DNA from: Gracilimonas sp.
GTDB lineage: Bacteria > Bacteroidota > Rhodothermia > Balneolales > Balneolaceae
DNA length: 64,000 nucleotides
Direction: 5' to 3'
Assembly: GCF_017641085.1 (NCBI RefSeq)
Contig: NZ_JAEPPI010000002.1
Coordinates: 1-64,000, forward strand
A program made the translations under genes and the position numbers. Every line of letters starts with the position of its first letter. Within the stretch, counting starts at the first letter, position 1. This document shows positions 1-9,400 of the stretch, one piece after another. A model generated the notes under the pieces. It had not been told where the DNA came from, did no database searches, and saw only the letters and a list, made by a program, of their open reading frames with translations.

Positions 1-74
1 TTACCATGATCTACGTGTCCAATTGTTCCCACGTTCACATGGGGCTTATTCCGTTCAAAGGTCTCTTTTGCCAT
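1..74 (-). CDS. tuf: Elongation factor Tu, N-terminal fragment
   Basis: Only the first 24 codons lie in the window; the gene runs off the left edge. The translation reads MAKETFERNKPHVNVGTIGH and continues to the start of the P-loop (VDHGK), the near-invariant EF-Tu N-terminus. EF-Tu delivers aminoacyl-tRNA to the ribosome as a GTPase. It lies directly downstream of four tRNA genes on the same strand, so it is probably co-transcribed with them, as tufB is in E. coli. Identification is secure from the short sequence; nothing can be said about the rest of the gene. Confidence 0.95.
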   Translation of the reverse strand, partial: MAKETFERNKPHVNVGTIGHVDHG

Positions 75-131
75 GATTAAGCTGTTTTGTTAAGTATTGT
101 TTAAAAATTCATCAAAAAAAATTTCGACCTG

Positions 132-203
<72 letters not shown>

Positions 204-210
204 GTCGTTG

Positions 211-283
211 AGCGAGCGACCGGAATCGAACCGGCAACATTCACCTTGGAAGGGTGACGCTCTACCAATTGAGCTACGCTCGC
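211..283 (-). tRNA. tRNA-Gly(TCC)
   Basis: Minus-strand cloverleaf with acceptor arm GCGAGCG/CGCTCGC, anticodon stem TCACC/GGTGA around loop CTTCCAA (anticodon TCC), and T-loop GGTTCGATTCC. It is separated from the neighbouring tRNAs by only 7 bases on each side, consistent with processing from one transcript. Same position as glyT in the E. coli thrU-tufB operon. Confidence 0.96.
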
Positions 284-290
284 TTACGCG

Positions 291-373
291 TGGGGAGAGT
301 AGGATTCGAACCTACGAAGTCTCACGACAACAGATTTACAGTCTGCCCCAGTTGGCCGCTTTGGTATCTCCCC
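291..373 (-). tRNA. tRNA-Tyr(GTA)
   Basis: Minus-strand class II tRNA of 83 nt with acceptor arm GGGGAGA/TCTCCCC, anticodon loop CTGTAAA (anticodon GTA), a long variable arm typical of bacterial tRNA-Tyr, and T-loop GGTTCGAATCC. It lies second in the four-tRNA array. The G at the wobble position with a GUN anticodon is the type modified to queuosine, whose biosynthesis gene queA lies about 2 kb away in this window. Confidence 0.95.
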
Positions 374-402
374 AGATAAAATCAATAAATTAAAGATCGC
401 TG

Positions 403-475
403 AGCCAGTGACCGGATTCGAACCGATGACCGACGGTTTACAAAACCGTTGCTCTACCAACTGAGCTACACTGGC
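403..475 (-). tRNA. tRNA-Thr(TGT)
   Basis: Minus-strand cloverleaf with acceptor arm GCCAGTG/CACTGGC, anticodon stem ACGGT/ACCGT around loop TTTGTAA (anticodon TGT), and T-loop GGTTCGAATCC. It is the promoter-proximal member of the array, 17 bases after the -10-like box. Same position and anticodon as E. coli thrU. Confidence 0.96.
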
Positions 476-491
476 TTTTCGCGAAAGACTT

Positions 492-522
492 CAAAATTAA
501 GTATGATAGCTTTGATTGTCAA
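492..522 (-). promoter_or_regulatory. Promoter of the tRNA-tuf operon
   Basis: On the minus strand TTGACA (522-517) is followed after 17 bases by TAATTTTG (499-492), about 17 bases before the first tRNA. The downstream box fits the Bacteroidota sigma-A consensus TAnnTTTG while the upstream box is also a perfect housekeeping -35. Placement immediately upstream of a stable-RNA operon makes this the most convincing promoter in the window. Assignment is by motif and position only. Confidence 0.75.
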
Positions 523-542
523 TAATGTTTTGTGAAAAAATT

Positions 543-1190
543 TCACTCTTTTTCATCTTTTACGACTTGCTTCCTTCTGCGATAGAAAAAGTAGGCTTTA
601 AGCCCTACAAACAGCGCTATCAACGCTAAAATGACCTTTCCATAGTTGGATAGATACTCCCCGATAATTTGCCAGTTATCCCGAATGACCCAGCCCATCG
701 CCAATAGCAGGGTATTCCATAAAACCGAACTCACCAATGAACTCAGAATTGTGGGTGTAATTTTGAGATGAGACATCCCGGCTGTGAGCGAGATCACTGA
801 TCGGGTTCCGGCCAAAAAACGATTCGCAACAACCACTCCCTGCCCCCATCGGCTCATCCATTTTTTACCCCTGGCAAAATACTTGTAATCGATAAAGCGG
901 AGTAAAAAATGACTATCTCTGTTTTCTTCTATTTGAGCACCCCACCGATGGCCCAACCAATACATCGTCATAAATCCTGCCACGGAAGCAACAACGGTGA
1001 GACTCCATACGGGAAACAATCCAATCAAACCTTCCGCAGCTAAATATCCGCCGAAAGCCACAATCACATCTCCGGGCATGGGCGGGATAAGGTTCTCGAT
1101 ATAGGCTATTCCAAAAAAGATGAGATACACACCAATAGGCGGCACTACACTTATCCAATCGACAATACTTTGTACAATCTGATCAGCCAT
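543..1190 (-). CDS. DedA family (VTT/SNARE-associated) membrane protein
   Basis: A 215-aa integral membrane protein. The segment IENLIPPMPGDVIVAFGGYL carries the conserved ENxxPPxPG/D signature of DedA proteins, followed by further hydrophobic helices and the family-typical ANRFLAGTRSVISLTAG. DedA/VTT proteins move lipid carriers such as undecaprenyl phosphate, or phospholipids, across the cytoplasmic membrane; the substrate here cannot be told. The ATG at 1190 overlaps the ispF stop codon, so it is probably translationally coupled as the last gene of queA-ispD-ispF-dedA. A GTG one codon upstream is an alternative start. Confidence 0.9.
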   Translation of the reverse strand: MADQIVQSIVDWISVVPPIGVYLIFFGIAYIENLIPPMPGDVIVAFGGYLAAEGLIGLFPVWSLTVVASVAGFMTMYWLGHRWGAQIEENRDSHFLLRFIDYKYFARGKKWMSRWGQGVVVANRFLAGTRSVISLTAGMSHLKITPTILSSLVSSVLWNTLLLAMGWVIRDNWQIIGEYLSNYGKVILALIALFVGLKAYFFYRRRKQVVKDEKE

Positions 1191-1675
1191 CACCCGGAAA
1201 CCTGAATAAGAACTACAGCCTGTGCGATTATACCTTCCTCACGACCGGCAAATCCCATTTTCTCGGAAGTTGTTGCCTTAACGGATATATCGTCGATGGA
1301 ACAACCAAGGTCTTCAGCTATGGTTTTACGAATGTCATCTATATATGGACGGAGTTTTGGCTGCTCAGCTATTATCGTGGCATCCAGATTTCCTAACTGA
1401 TAGCCCTTCTTCTTTATCAGCTCATAACTTTTTCGGAGCAACACCCGGCTGTCGGCATTTTTGAATTCAGGATCTGTATCTGGAAAGTGTGCACCTATAT
1501 CCCCGAGAGCAAGTGACCCAAGCAGCGCATCGGTTATAGCGTGAAGCAATACATCTGCATCGGAGTGACCAAGAAGTCCTTTATCATGAGGTATTTCAAC
1601 CCCACCGAGCATGAGCTTACGCCCTTCGCTAAACCGATGCACATCGTATCCATATCCAATTCGCATACCTTTCAC
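1190..1675 (-). CDS. ispF: 2-C-methyl-D-erythritol 2,4-cyclodiphosphate synthase
   Basis: About 160 aa, full length for IspF. It converts CDP-ME-2-phosphate to ME-cyclodiphosphate in the non-mevalonate isoprenoid pathway. Metal-binding GYDVHRF (DxH) lies near the N-terminus; [33 protein letters not shown] and the C-terminal [19 protein letters not shown] are all family signatures. The GTG at 1675 overlaps the ispD stop (GTGA) and has GGAGAGG just upstream; an ATG three codons in (1666) would give the more usual MRIG start. It is encoded directly after ispD, whose product acts two steps earlier. Confidence 0.96.
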   Translation of the reverse strand: MKGMRIGYGYDVHRFSEGRKLMLGGVEIPHDKGLLGHSDADVLLHAITDALLGSLALGDIGAHFPDTDPEFKNADSRVLLRKSYELIKKKGYQLGNLDATIIAEQPKLRPYIDDIRKTIAEDLGCSIDDISVKATTSEKMGFAGREEGIIAQAVVLIQVSG

Positions 1676-2361
1676 TTTTCCTCTCCAAGAATTAATTCTG
1701 CAACCTTAAGGTCAACAGGGTAGGTAATCTTCAAATTTTCGCGGTCTCCTTCAACCATTTGAATGGCTCCGCCAATTCTTTCTACTAAGGACGCGTCATC
1801 GGTACCGATGAAGTTCTCATCTAAAGCTGACTCATATGCCTTGACGAGCAATTCTTTTTGAAAAACCTGGGGGGTTTGAGCCTGCCACAAAACCGACCGA
1901 TCAGGGGTAGATTCGATCAACTTAACTGCATCCACTTTTTTGATGGTATCTTTGGCGGGCACCCCAAGAACAGCTCCACCTATATTTGAAGCAACCTCGC
2001 AACACTCTTCAATAAGTTGCTTGCGAACAAAGGGACGAACTGCGTCATGCACGGCAACCAGCTCACATTCAGCAAACACAAGTTTAAGTGCATTATATAT
2101 TGAGAACTGACGCTCAGTACCGCCTTCAACTACATCCAATTGTATGTCTGTCGAAAGCTGCTCAAACATGGACTTTATAGCCGGGATATAGCTTTTTGAT
2201 GTAGCGATAATGATTTGGGCTACATCCGGAACTTCCAGAAACCTGGAAATGGTATGTTCAAGAATGGCTTTATCCCCCACCTTTATAAAAGGCTTGGGGA
2301 TATCGGAACCCATTCTCTCCCCCGACCCTGCCGCCGGTATTATGACCGACAGTTTAGACAT
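1672..2361 (-). CDS. ispD: 2-C-methyl-D-erythritol 4-phosphate cytidylyltransferase
   Basis: A 229-aa protein of normal IspD length, joining CTP and MEP to give CDP-ME in the MEP pathway. The N-terminal nucleotide-binding loop [20 protein letters not shown] is the cytidylyltransferase signature, [11 protein letters not shown] is the second conserved motif, and the C-terminal part has [11 protein letters not shown] and the [14 protein letters not shown] region. It starts 2 bases after the queA stop and overlaps ispF by 4 bases, so the three are one transcription unit. Confidence 0.97.
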   Translation of the reverse strand: MSKLSVIIPAAGSGERMGSDIPKPFIKVGDKAILEHTISRFLEVPDVAQIIIATSKSYIPAIKSMFEQLSTDIQLDVVEGGTERQFSIYNALKLVFAECELVAVHDAVRPFVRKQLIEECCEVASNIGGAVLGVPAKDTIKKVDAVKLIESTPDRSVLWQAQTPQVFQKELLVKAYESALDENFIGTDDASLVERIGGAIQMVEGDRENLKITYPVDLKVAELILGEEK

Positions 2362-2363
2362 GT

Positions 2364-3419
2364 TTAAAGAATCAGCATTGCATCACCGAATGCAAACATA
2401 CGGTAATCGTTTTTCTTGGCTTCTTCGTAAGCCTCCATCAGGAAGTCGTAACCGGCAAAAGCGGCTGCCAGCATCAAGCGTGTTGATTCCGGCTGATGGA
2501 AGTTAATGACCAACCCTTCTGTAATTTTAAAATCGTAAGGAGGGTATATGAACTTATCGGTCCAACCTGTACCCGGTTTTGACATTCCACTCGCCATCAC
2601 GCTTGTTTCGATGGTACGGCAAGAACTTGAACCAATGGCAATCACCCGGTTCTTTTTCTTTTTCAGTGTTTCGTTGATTTTATCAGACGTGTCTTTAGAA
2701 ATGAAGTAATTGTCTGAGTCCATTCGATGCTTGGTCAAATCTTCAACTTCAACGTTGCGAAAAATTCCCCAACCAATATGAAGGGTGGTCGGCAAGAACT
2801 CGACTCCTTTCTTCTTAATCTTCTCAACCAGCTCTTCCGTAAAATGCATTCCGGCCGCCGGGGCAGCTACAGCTCCACGCTCGGTCGCAAAAATAGTTTG
2901 GTATCGCTCTTTGTCTTCTTCTACCGGCTCACGTTCGATGAATGGAGGTAAAGGCATTTTACCGAGTTCATCCAGCCTGTTGTACAGCTCCTGATTAGGT
3001 CCTTCATAAAGAAAACGAATAGTACGCCCGCGTGAAGTTGTGTTATCCACTACTTCAGCCATCAGCTCTTCGTCTTCCTCACCAAAATACAGTTTATTCC
3101 CGATTCGGATTTTACGCGCCGGCTCAACCAGCACATCCCAAAGCATGTTTTCCGGCATCAATTCTCTCAGCAGAAAAACCTCGATATCCGCTTCTGTTTT
3201 TTCCTTCTTACCGTTCAGACGGGCCGGGAATACTTTGGTGTTGTTGTAGATCATGACATCATCTTTATTGATGTACTCATGAATTTTATCAAAAGTGGTG
3301 TGCTCGATGGTTTTTTCAGCACGATTAAGAACCATCAACTTGGCTGAATCTCTTTTTTTCAGCGGTTCTTCAGGAATGTTTAAATCGTCAATCTCGAATT
3401 TAAAATCGGTAAGCTTCAT
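2364..3419 (-). CDS. queA: S-adenosylmethionine:tRNA ribosyltransferase-isomerase
   Basis: A 351-aa protein matching QueA length. It transfers and isomerises the ribosyl part of SAM onto preQ1 in tRNA wobble position 34, giving epoxyqueuosine. Recognisable blocks are the N-terminal FKFEIDDLNIPEEPLKKRDSAKLMV region, YNNTKVFPARLNGKK, ATERGAVAAPAAGMHFTEEL, TLHIGWGIFRNVEVEDLTKH, AIGSSSCRTIE and the C-terminal NFHQPESTRLML. It is the first gene of the minus-strand operon with ispD, ispF and dedA; the operon promoter must lie in 3420-3587. Confidence 0.97.
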   Translation of the reverse strand: MKLTDFKFEIDDLNIPEEPLKKRDSAKLMVLNRAEKTIEHTTFDKIHEYINKDDVMIYNNTKVFPARLNGKKEKTEADIEVFLLRELMPENMLWDVLVEPARKIRIGNKLYFGEEDEELMAEVVDNTTSRGRTIRFLYEGPNQELYNRLDELGKMPLPPFIEREPVEEDKERYQTIFATERGAVAAPAAGMHFTEELVEKIKKKGVEFLPTTLHIGWGIFRNVEVEDLTKHRMDSDNYFISKDTSDKINETLKKKKNRVIAIGSSSCRTIETSVMASGMSKPGTGWTDKFIYPPYDFKITEGLVINFHQPESTRLMLAAAFAGYDFLMEAYEEAKKNDYRMFAFGDAMLIL

Positions 3420-3587
3420 TTAGCTATTTATCAGGTTATTCAGTACTGTTAGAAAAGTTGAATAAGATAGAGTTTTTTTTATGGGATTTCAAAGCTTGTA
3501 CCCATTGTCTGTTGTTTATTATTAAAGGCCAATTCGTTATACTTAAGTATCTGCTCTTGCGTTCAACTGTAAACTTTGACGAGCATC

Positions 3588-4097
3588 ATGAAAAAATTAT
3601 TTACACTCACTTTTGCGTTCGCTATTATTTTTAGTGTTCAATTATCTGCCCAGCTGAGAGAGGATCTTCCCAGATACAACGACTTTTCAGGGCCCATTAT
3701 TAACTCCCAGACATCTACTGTCCAAACCTGGTTGAATGATTTCTTCCAGAACAACGTGACGATGAGCCACTCTTACTCAATGAGTTTTGGCGCTGTTGGC
3801 GGTTCCTATCAGAACGTTAACGCTTACACCAACACGCTCAACTTTATGTTTACCCCGGACCTTACCGGCCGCGTGGATGTTTCTTTCCTTCACTCTCCAT
3901 TCGGAGGTTCTGATTTTGTTAACACTAATAATAATTTAGGCGGACAGGTTTTAATCCGGAATGCCGAATTGAACTACAAAATCAGCGACAATGCGCGCAT
4001 TCAGTTGCAATATCAACAACTACCGGCAGGCTATGGGTACCACAACCCCTATGGATTCGGAGCCTATGGGTATAACCGGTTCAACCCCTGGTATTAG
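3588..4097 (+). CDS. Exported protein of unknown function
   Basis: A 169-aa protein with a clear signal peptide (MKKLFTLTFAFAIIF..., cleavage after LSAQ). I do not recognise a family. The mature part is polar with alternating pattern stretches such as GRVDVSFLHSPF and ARIQLQYQQLP that could be beta strands, and the C-terminus is rich in Gly, Tyr and Asn. I chose the ATG at 3588 over an in-frame TTG at 3576 because the signal peptide begins there. It is the first gene of a run leading into the LytR_C protein and rsfS. A small envelope or outer-membrane-associated protein is likely. Confidence 0.75.
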   Translation: MKKLFTLTFAFAIIFSVQLSAQLREDLPRYNDFSGPIINSQTSTVQTWLNDFFQNNVTMSHSYSMSFGAVGGSYQNVNAYTNTLNFMFTPDLTGRVDVSFLHSPFGGSDFVNTNNNLGGQVLIRNAELNYKISDNARIQLQYQQLPAGYGYHNPYGFGAYGYNRFNPWY

Positions 4098-4120
4098 AAA
4101 GGATTTTTAAAACGTAGTTG

Positions 4121-4585
4121 ATGGCAGAAACAAAAGGTAACAGCTCTTCCGGTACGAACGAACTTTTTTTAAACGCCGCTATTGGATTTCTAAGTGTTCT
4201 GCTGCTGGTTTTGGTAGCAGCACTATTTACCCGCATCATTTATCCCCGCATTTTTAATGAACGGGCAGAGCTTCAATCAGAACTTATAAGCGAAATCATT
4301 CAAATTGAGGTTTTGAATGGGTGCGGGATTTCAGGAATCGCCAACTCCTATACCGGATTGCTCCGGAAAAACGGGTTCGATGTGGTTGAAACCGGAAATT
4401 TTGAAACGTTTGACCTCCAGGAAACCCTTATAATATCACGAAGCGGAGTGATGGATAATGCATATCGTGTGGCTAACGCATTAGGCGTTCCTGAACGGAA
4501 CGTAATTCGGGAATCGTCTCCTGATTTTTATCTCGACGTGAGCGTAATTATTGGCCACGACTTTGAAAAACTAAACACTGATTAA
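4121..4585 (+). CDS. LytR C-terminal domain (LytR_C) membrane protein
   Basis: A 154-aa protein with one N-terminal transmembrane helix (about residues 18-42, rich in Leu/Val) and a single periplasmic LytR_C domain beginning IEVLNGCGISGIANSYTGLL and ending in VSVIIGHDF. LytR_C domains are found at the C-terminus of LytR-CpsA-Psr cell-wall ligases, but here the catalytic LCP domain is absent, so enzymatic activity is not implied. The ATG at 4121 is preferred over the adjacent TTG. It lies 4 bases before rsfS. Confidence 0.82.
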   Translation: MAETKGNSSSGTNELFLNAAIGFLSVLLLVLVAALFTRIIYPRIFNERAELQSELISEIIQIEVLNGCGISGIANSYTGLLRKNGFDVVETGNFETFDLQETLIISRSGVMDNAYRVANALGVPERNVIRESSPDFYLDVSVIIGHDFEKLNTD

Positions 4586-4589
4586 CTTT

Positions 4590-5009
4590 ATGACCGACAT
4601 TAAACAACCAGCAAAAAAACAATTTGAAAATGCCTTCTCGGATGACACCCCTGATTCTCAGGAAATGGTGGAAGTAATTACGGAGGCTCTGCTTAGCCGA
4701 AAAGGCAAAGAAATAACCGTGCTGGATGTTTCCGAACTGACCACCCTTACTGACTATTTCGTTGTTTGCCATGGTAACTCCGACGTTCAAATTAAAGCTC
4801 TCGCCGACGTTGTGGAAGAAGATGTACGCGAAAAAATGGGCGAGAAAGCCTGGAAGAAAGAGGGTTTGCAGAGACGCTCCTGGGTAATCCTGGATTTTGT
4901 AAACATTGTTGTACACGTAATGAGTAAAGAAAAGCGGGACTTCTACGGACTTGAGCGCATGTGGAATGATGCCAAGGTTACCTACATTGAAGATGCTTCT
5001 GAAGAATGA
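4590..5009 (+). CDS. rsfS: Ribosomal silencing factor RsfS
   Basis: A 139-aa RsfS/YbeB/Iojap-family protein. It binds ribosomal protein uL14 and blocks subunit joining when nutrients are short. Family motifs seen: VSELTTLTDYFVVCHGNSDVQ, EGLQRRSWVILDFVNIVVHVM and the terminal RDFYGLERMWND. An N-terminal extension of about 20 residues precedes the domain. Its last codons overlap the next lipoprotein gene (ATGA), indicating coupled translation. Confidence 0.95.
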   Translation: MTDIKQPAKKQFENAFSDDTPDSQEMVEVITEALLSRKGKEITVLDVSELTTLTDYFVVCHGNSDVQIKALADVVEEDVREKMGEKAWKKEGLQRRSWVILDFVNIVVHVMSKEKRDFYGLERMWNDAKVTYIEDASEE

Positions 5010-5446
5010 AAGTTTATAATCTCCTCATTTATTTGATCGCTGTGATTATTCTGGGAGTTGGATGTGCTTCAAATCAACCATCCCCGGAGGAACGTTACCC
5101 GGATTTAGTTGATGAAAATCCACCGCACCGTATTCCATATGTAGAGAAAGAGATCGCTATCGACAGTATCGCCTTTATCAGAGTGCAGAAAGAAAAAGCA
5201 TTAGTAGTAAAAGGAACTTTCCCGAATCCCTGCACCCAAATACTTCGTGTGGATGAGCGCATCGTCCCCGAAATGCTGACACTGAATATTATCGGCTGGC
5301 AAAAATATCAGCAGATGTGTGCCCAAACTATCACTCCATTCACCTATATCCATAAAGGCATCAGTTCGGAGCAGTGGGAACAAAAAAAGCTGATTGTGAT
5401 TAATGAAAAGGAATTTGAACTGCCGCTTGGCTCTTCAACAGAATAA
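5006..5446 (+). CDS. Lipoprotein of unknown function
   Basis: A 146-aa protein with a lipoprotein signal: hydrophobic helix then lipobox LGVGC at about residues 17-21, followed by Ser/Pro-rich linker. The mature domain contains a conserved-looking segment KGTFPNPCTQILRVDERI with one Cys and a second Cys in QMCAQTITPFTY, so a disulfide is possible. No family recognised. It sits between rsfS (4-base overlap) and a 2-hydroxyacid dehydrogenase (6-base gap). Confidence 0.75.
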   Translation: MKVYNLLIYLIAVIILGVGCASNQPSPEERYPDLVDENPPHRIPYVEKEIAIDSIAFIRVQKEKALVVKGTFPNPCTQILRVDERIVPEMLTLNIIGWQKYQQMCAQTITPFTYIHKGISSEQWEQKKLIVINEKEFELPLGSSTE

Positions 5447-5452
5447 CCTGAC

Positions 5453-6424
5453 ATGCCTAAGATCCTGATCACAGAACCTATACCTGATGATGTAATTGAT
5501 TATTTGAAGAACTTCGCATCGGTCACTGTTGGGGATAAAGGCACCTACCAATCTGAGGAAGCGCTCATTCGGGATATCCCGGAATACGACGGACTTCTAT
5601 GCATGCTCTCCACCCCGGTTTCTGAGACGGTACTAAAAGCCGGGCAAAACCTGAAGGTAGTAGCCAACTTCGCCGTTGGGTATGATAACATTGATGTAGA
5701 AGCCGCTCATGACCTTGGCATTAAAGTAGCCAACACCCCGGATGTGCTTACCGAAGCTTGTGGAGATTACGCAATGGGCCTGCTGCTCGCACTTTCCAGA
5801 AAATTCAAAGAAGCCGAACAATATCTGCGTGACGGAAATTTTGCCGGCTGGGAACCCCTTGGCTTTTTAGGAATGGAACTGAGAGACCGAACCCTTGGCA
5901 TCATAGGGATGGGGAGAATTGGGCAGGCCTTTGCAGACCGGGCCCGTGCATTTGGCATGAAGATTATCTACCACAACCGCACAAGAGTGGATGAAGAAAC
6001 AGAACAGGAACTTGAAGCCGAATTTATTGCCGATCATAAAGAGCTTGCCCAACGCGCTGATGTACTGAGTCTGAACTGCCCTCTCACTGAAGAAACCCAT
6101 CACCTGGTGGATAAAGAGCTTTTAGATTCGATGCCTGAGCACGCATTATTGATCAATATTTCGAGAGGAGCGGTTATTGATGAGGCCGCCTTAGCCCAGG
6201 CATTGCACCAAAACCAAATTGCCGGAGCCGCACTCGATGTTTTTGAAGAAGAGCCCAAAGTACATCCCGATCTATTAACGGCCCCAAATACCCTGCTGCT
6301 TCCGCATATCGCCAGTGCTACCCATCGCACCAGAAAAGACATCGGCATGCTTGCCGCCGAAGCGATCACATCAGTCCTTGAAGGTAAAGCAGACAGCGAA
6401 ATACCAAACTTGATTAGCCGTTAA
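5453..6424 (+). CDS. D-2-hydroxyacid dehydrogenase, glyoxylate/hydroxypyruvate reductase-like
   Basis: A 323-aa NAD(P)-dependent D-isomer-specific 2-hydroxyacid dehydrogenase. It has the substrate-domain segment VVANFAVGYDNIDVEAA, the Rossmann loop LGIIGMGRIGQAFADRARAF, catalytic Arg in NISRGAVIDEAAL, Glu in LDVFEEEP and His in LLLPHIASAT, so the catalytic triad is complete. Family members reduce glyoxylate, hydroxypyruvate or related 2-oxoacids; the exact substrate cannot be read from sequence. It is part of the compact plus-strand run between the upstream lipoprotein and the large kinase. Confidence 0.9.
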   Translation: MPKILITEPIPDDVIDYLKNFASVTVGDKGTYQSEEALIRDIPEYDGLLCMLSTPVSETVLKAGQNLKVVANFAVGYDNIDVEAAHDLGIKVANTPDVLTEACGDYAMGLLLALSRKFKEAEQYLRDGNFAGWEPLGFLGMELRDRTLGIIGMGRIGQAFADRARAFGMKIIYHNRTRVDEETEQELEAEFIADHKELAQRADVLSLNCPLTEETHHLVDKELLDSMPEHALLINISRGAVIDEAALAQALHQNQIAGAALDVFEEEPKVHPDLLTAPNTLLLPHIASATHRTRKDIGMLAAEAITSVLEGKADSEIPNLISR

Positions 6425-6451
6425 TTTACGCTCATATTCGTTCTCACCTTT

Positions 6452-9400
6452 ATGAGTAGCGCTATATTGAAATCACCCATAGAAAATAAAACCTGGGCTC
6501 TTGCCTTTTTGCTGACTCTGATCGCCCTTGCTTACGGGATATTTGAAATATGGACCGAACAAGGGCAGCTTTCTGAGATTGAACAGGTTCAATTAGCCAA
6601 TCAATCGGTTTATAAAGCACTGCAAAACTACAGCGATTTTGAGCAGGACTTCATTAATGAAAGTGAAAAGTATGCGGCTACCGCAAAACAATTTCAAGAA
6701 AACAATGTCCCGACAGATGCTCTGGCCGAAGAAGCAGTAGCAGGTTTCGACTTCTGGGGGTTGTCACTTTTTAGAGATCAGGACCAGTTGCTTTGGACCG
6801 GCTTTGCCGCAAAGACTCTCCCCACCATTTCGGATAGCAGCGAAGCCGTTTTAAGCATTGAACAGAATAACAACGTCACTTTTCTGCAATACCGAACCTC
6901 CTTCACCGTCAATGAGGCGGATTCTTCCGTACCGTTTATCCTCATTACCCGGAAGAAAATTAAGCAGGAAAATATTCTCCCCATTGGCACCAATGCCGAG
7001 ATAAGTCCTTCAACTCTTTTTCAGACAGAATCGGAGTACCCGGTTCACTTTAGTTTTTTTGAAAACCCACCGGCTAACATTCAGTTCCAAACAAAAATAT
7101 CTACCGCGAATATAGATTCAGCCGGAGTCGTTTACACCCTTTCGGAAGACTATGCCACCTATCGGTCAAACCAACAGAACCGTTACTTTTTATACCGGGC
7201 TATTTTCTACGCTGTTTTCATATGTCTAATTACCCTGTTTTTGATTTCTATTTCCCGGGAATTGAGCACCTGGAAATCCTTGCTGTTGAAATTGTTTGCC
7301 ATCACTTTGGCATGGGCTTTCTTTTCGAATATTGATTACGGGGTGGGATGGATTGAAATATTCTATGCTTTGGGTCAACAAGATTTTTTGACGCTCAAAC
7401 CCCTGGTAAAATATGGAGTACATGCGTTATTTGTTCTGCTGCTCACCATCGTCTGCTTCCGCCCGTTAATTTCTTCAGAGATTGAGCTGCAAAAACAACC
7501 TAAAATCACCCTGACGTTAACCCTGGTTTTCTTTGGGTTTTTATGCGCCTTCCTGCTTCACTTTTATATCATTGAAACTTACTCTCTTTTTACCCAGACT
7601 TCTATCCCGGTGTTAGATCTTGAAGTATTCCCCAACTGGGACACCCTCGTTTTTTATGTGATGTCCGGGGTTTTCGCCATTTCGTGCATCACGCTGTTAA
7701 CCTTGCTGGGCTGGTTTATCATTAAGCTCACCGTCACCCCTCCCATTATTCCCTTTTTATTCATCCTTTCAGGATATATCCTTGGGATGTTTATCATCTT
7801 TGAGCTGAGTGCCAATGCCCATATTGCGGGATGGATTTCCCTTACCACCGGCATTTTCTTTGGAACCATCCTTAGCTTCGTTTTCCTGGCCAATCGAGAT
7901 CCTGATTTATTTACCTATGCCTCCCGTTTACGATTACTGCTTTTATTCAGCTTTATCTCTGTAGGCTTATCGTATATAGCTGTGTACAAAGGCTATTCTG
8001 AACGATTGAATGGGCAGATGCAGCGGGCAGCCGAGTTATTCGTTGATGAAGAAGCCACCCAGGCCGAACGTATTGCCAGAAGTTTACTTACCGGGCTTGA
8101 GCGCTCAGTCTCTAATCTTACCGAAGAAGATTTAAATCAGCGCCCCGCTTTTGTTGAGAATTATTTCACCCAGCAAACCCAACAACTTATTACCGAAGAA
8201 TGGGAGCGTTTCTCCATCTCAACCCAGCTTGTAAATAATAATGGGGATATCATTGGGGAGTACTCTTCTGATTTAGATTCCCCGGCATGGACCCGCGCTT
8301 TCAATATAATGTCGCTGGTGATTCCATTTGAGGAGGAACAAATCCGGCTGGAAAACCTTCGGCCTATTGTCCGGGAACGGCCTTTAAATGAAGCCAACTC
8401 AAATTATTCCTCTTTCCGCCGGGCTTGGATTCCCCTTTATGAAAATGGTTCGTCTCCGCAGCGTATTGGATGGATTCTTTGCTCCGTGTACCGCGAGCGC
8501 CCTCAGTTTGAGAAACCACTGCGTGCTGTAATTGCTTCAGAGGGCAGTGAAAACTGGAACGCGTCAATCAGTATCACGGAATATGTGAACGGTCTTGCTT
8601 CCCGCAGAAACATTGTGGGTATACCCCTGGAAATGCCCGGTTACCTGCGACTTCCCGGAGAGCTTATTGAAGATATTGTGGTTGAAGATGATTCCACCAT
8701 GTTCAGAACAGCGGGTCTTGGAGATCAGCAAATCAGGGAGTTTTTCATTGCCACCTCAAGTGAGAAAATAATACGGGCTGCTACAAATCACCCCGGCCTT
8801 GATAATCACCTGTTTTCGCTGCTCCGGTTTTTCTTTTGTGTGTTGATTACCGGTCTCCTCGTGCTTGGCTCCCTGTTCTGGAAAAAAGATCTCAACATTC
8901 TGGGGCATAACCGTCGATTTAGAGACCGGCTTATCGACCGTTTTGTATTTGCCTCCCTGCTTTGCCTGATGGCCTTGATCGCAACCACATATTATGCCAT
9001 CAAAAGCCAAAACCAAAAAAGCGTACAAGACCAACTGTTGGATAAACTGGGCAATCTGACTGACGCCATCTCATTGCAGGAGAAACAATCCCCAAACGCA
9101 TCCCCAATTCCCTTAAGTGAACTTACTTCAACACTGGATGCTGATGCTGCTCTTTATAAAGACAAAACCATCAACACCTCTACCACCAGCCAGATTTATA
9201 ATCAGCACCTGCTTCCGAGAATTTTGCCCTGGGATGTGTACGATTCCATTTATAACCGGGGAAACAGCCAGGTTACCCGAAAAGCCATCCTTGGTAATCA
9301 GGAACTGTTGATTGGATATCAGCCCTGGCTTAACACAGAAGGGTCGATTGCCGGTATTGTTGCCATTCCTACCTTTCTGGAAGCCCCGAAATTCAATGAA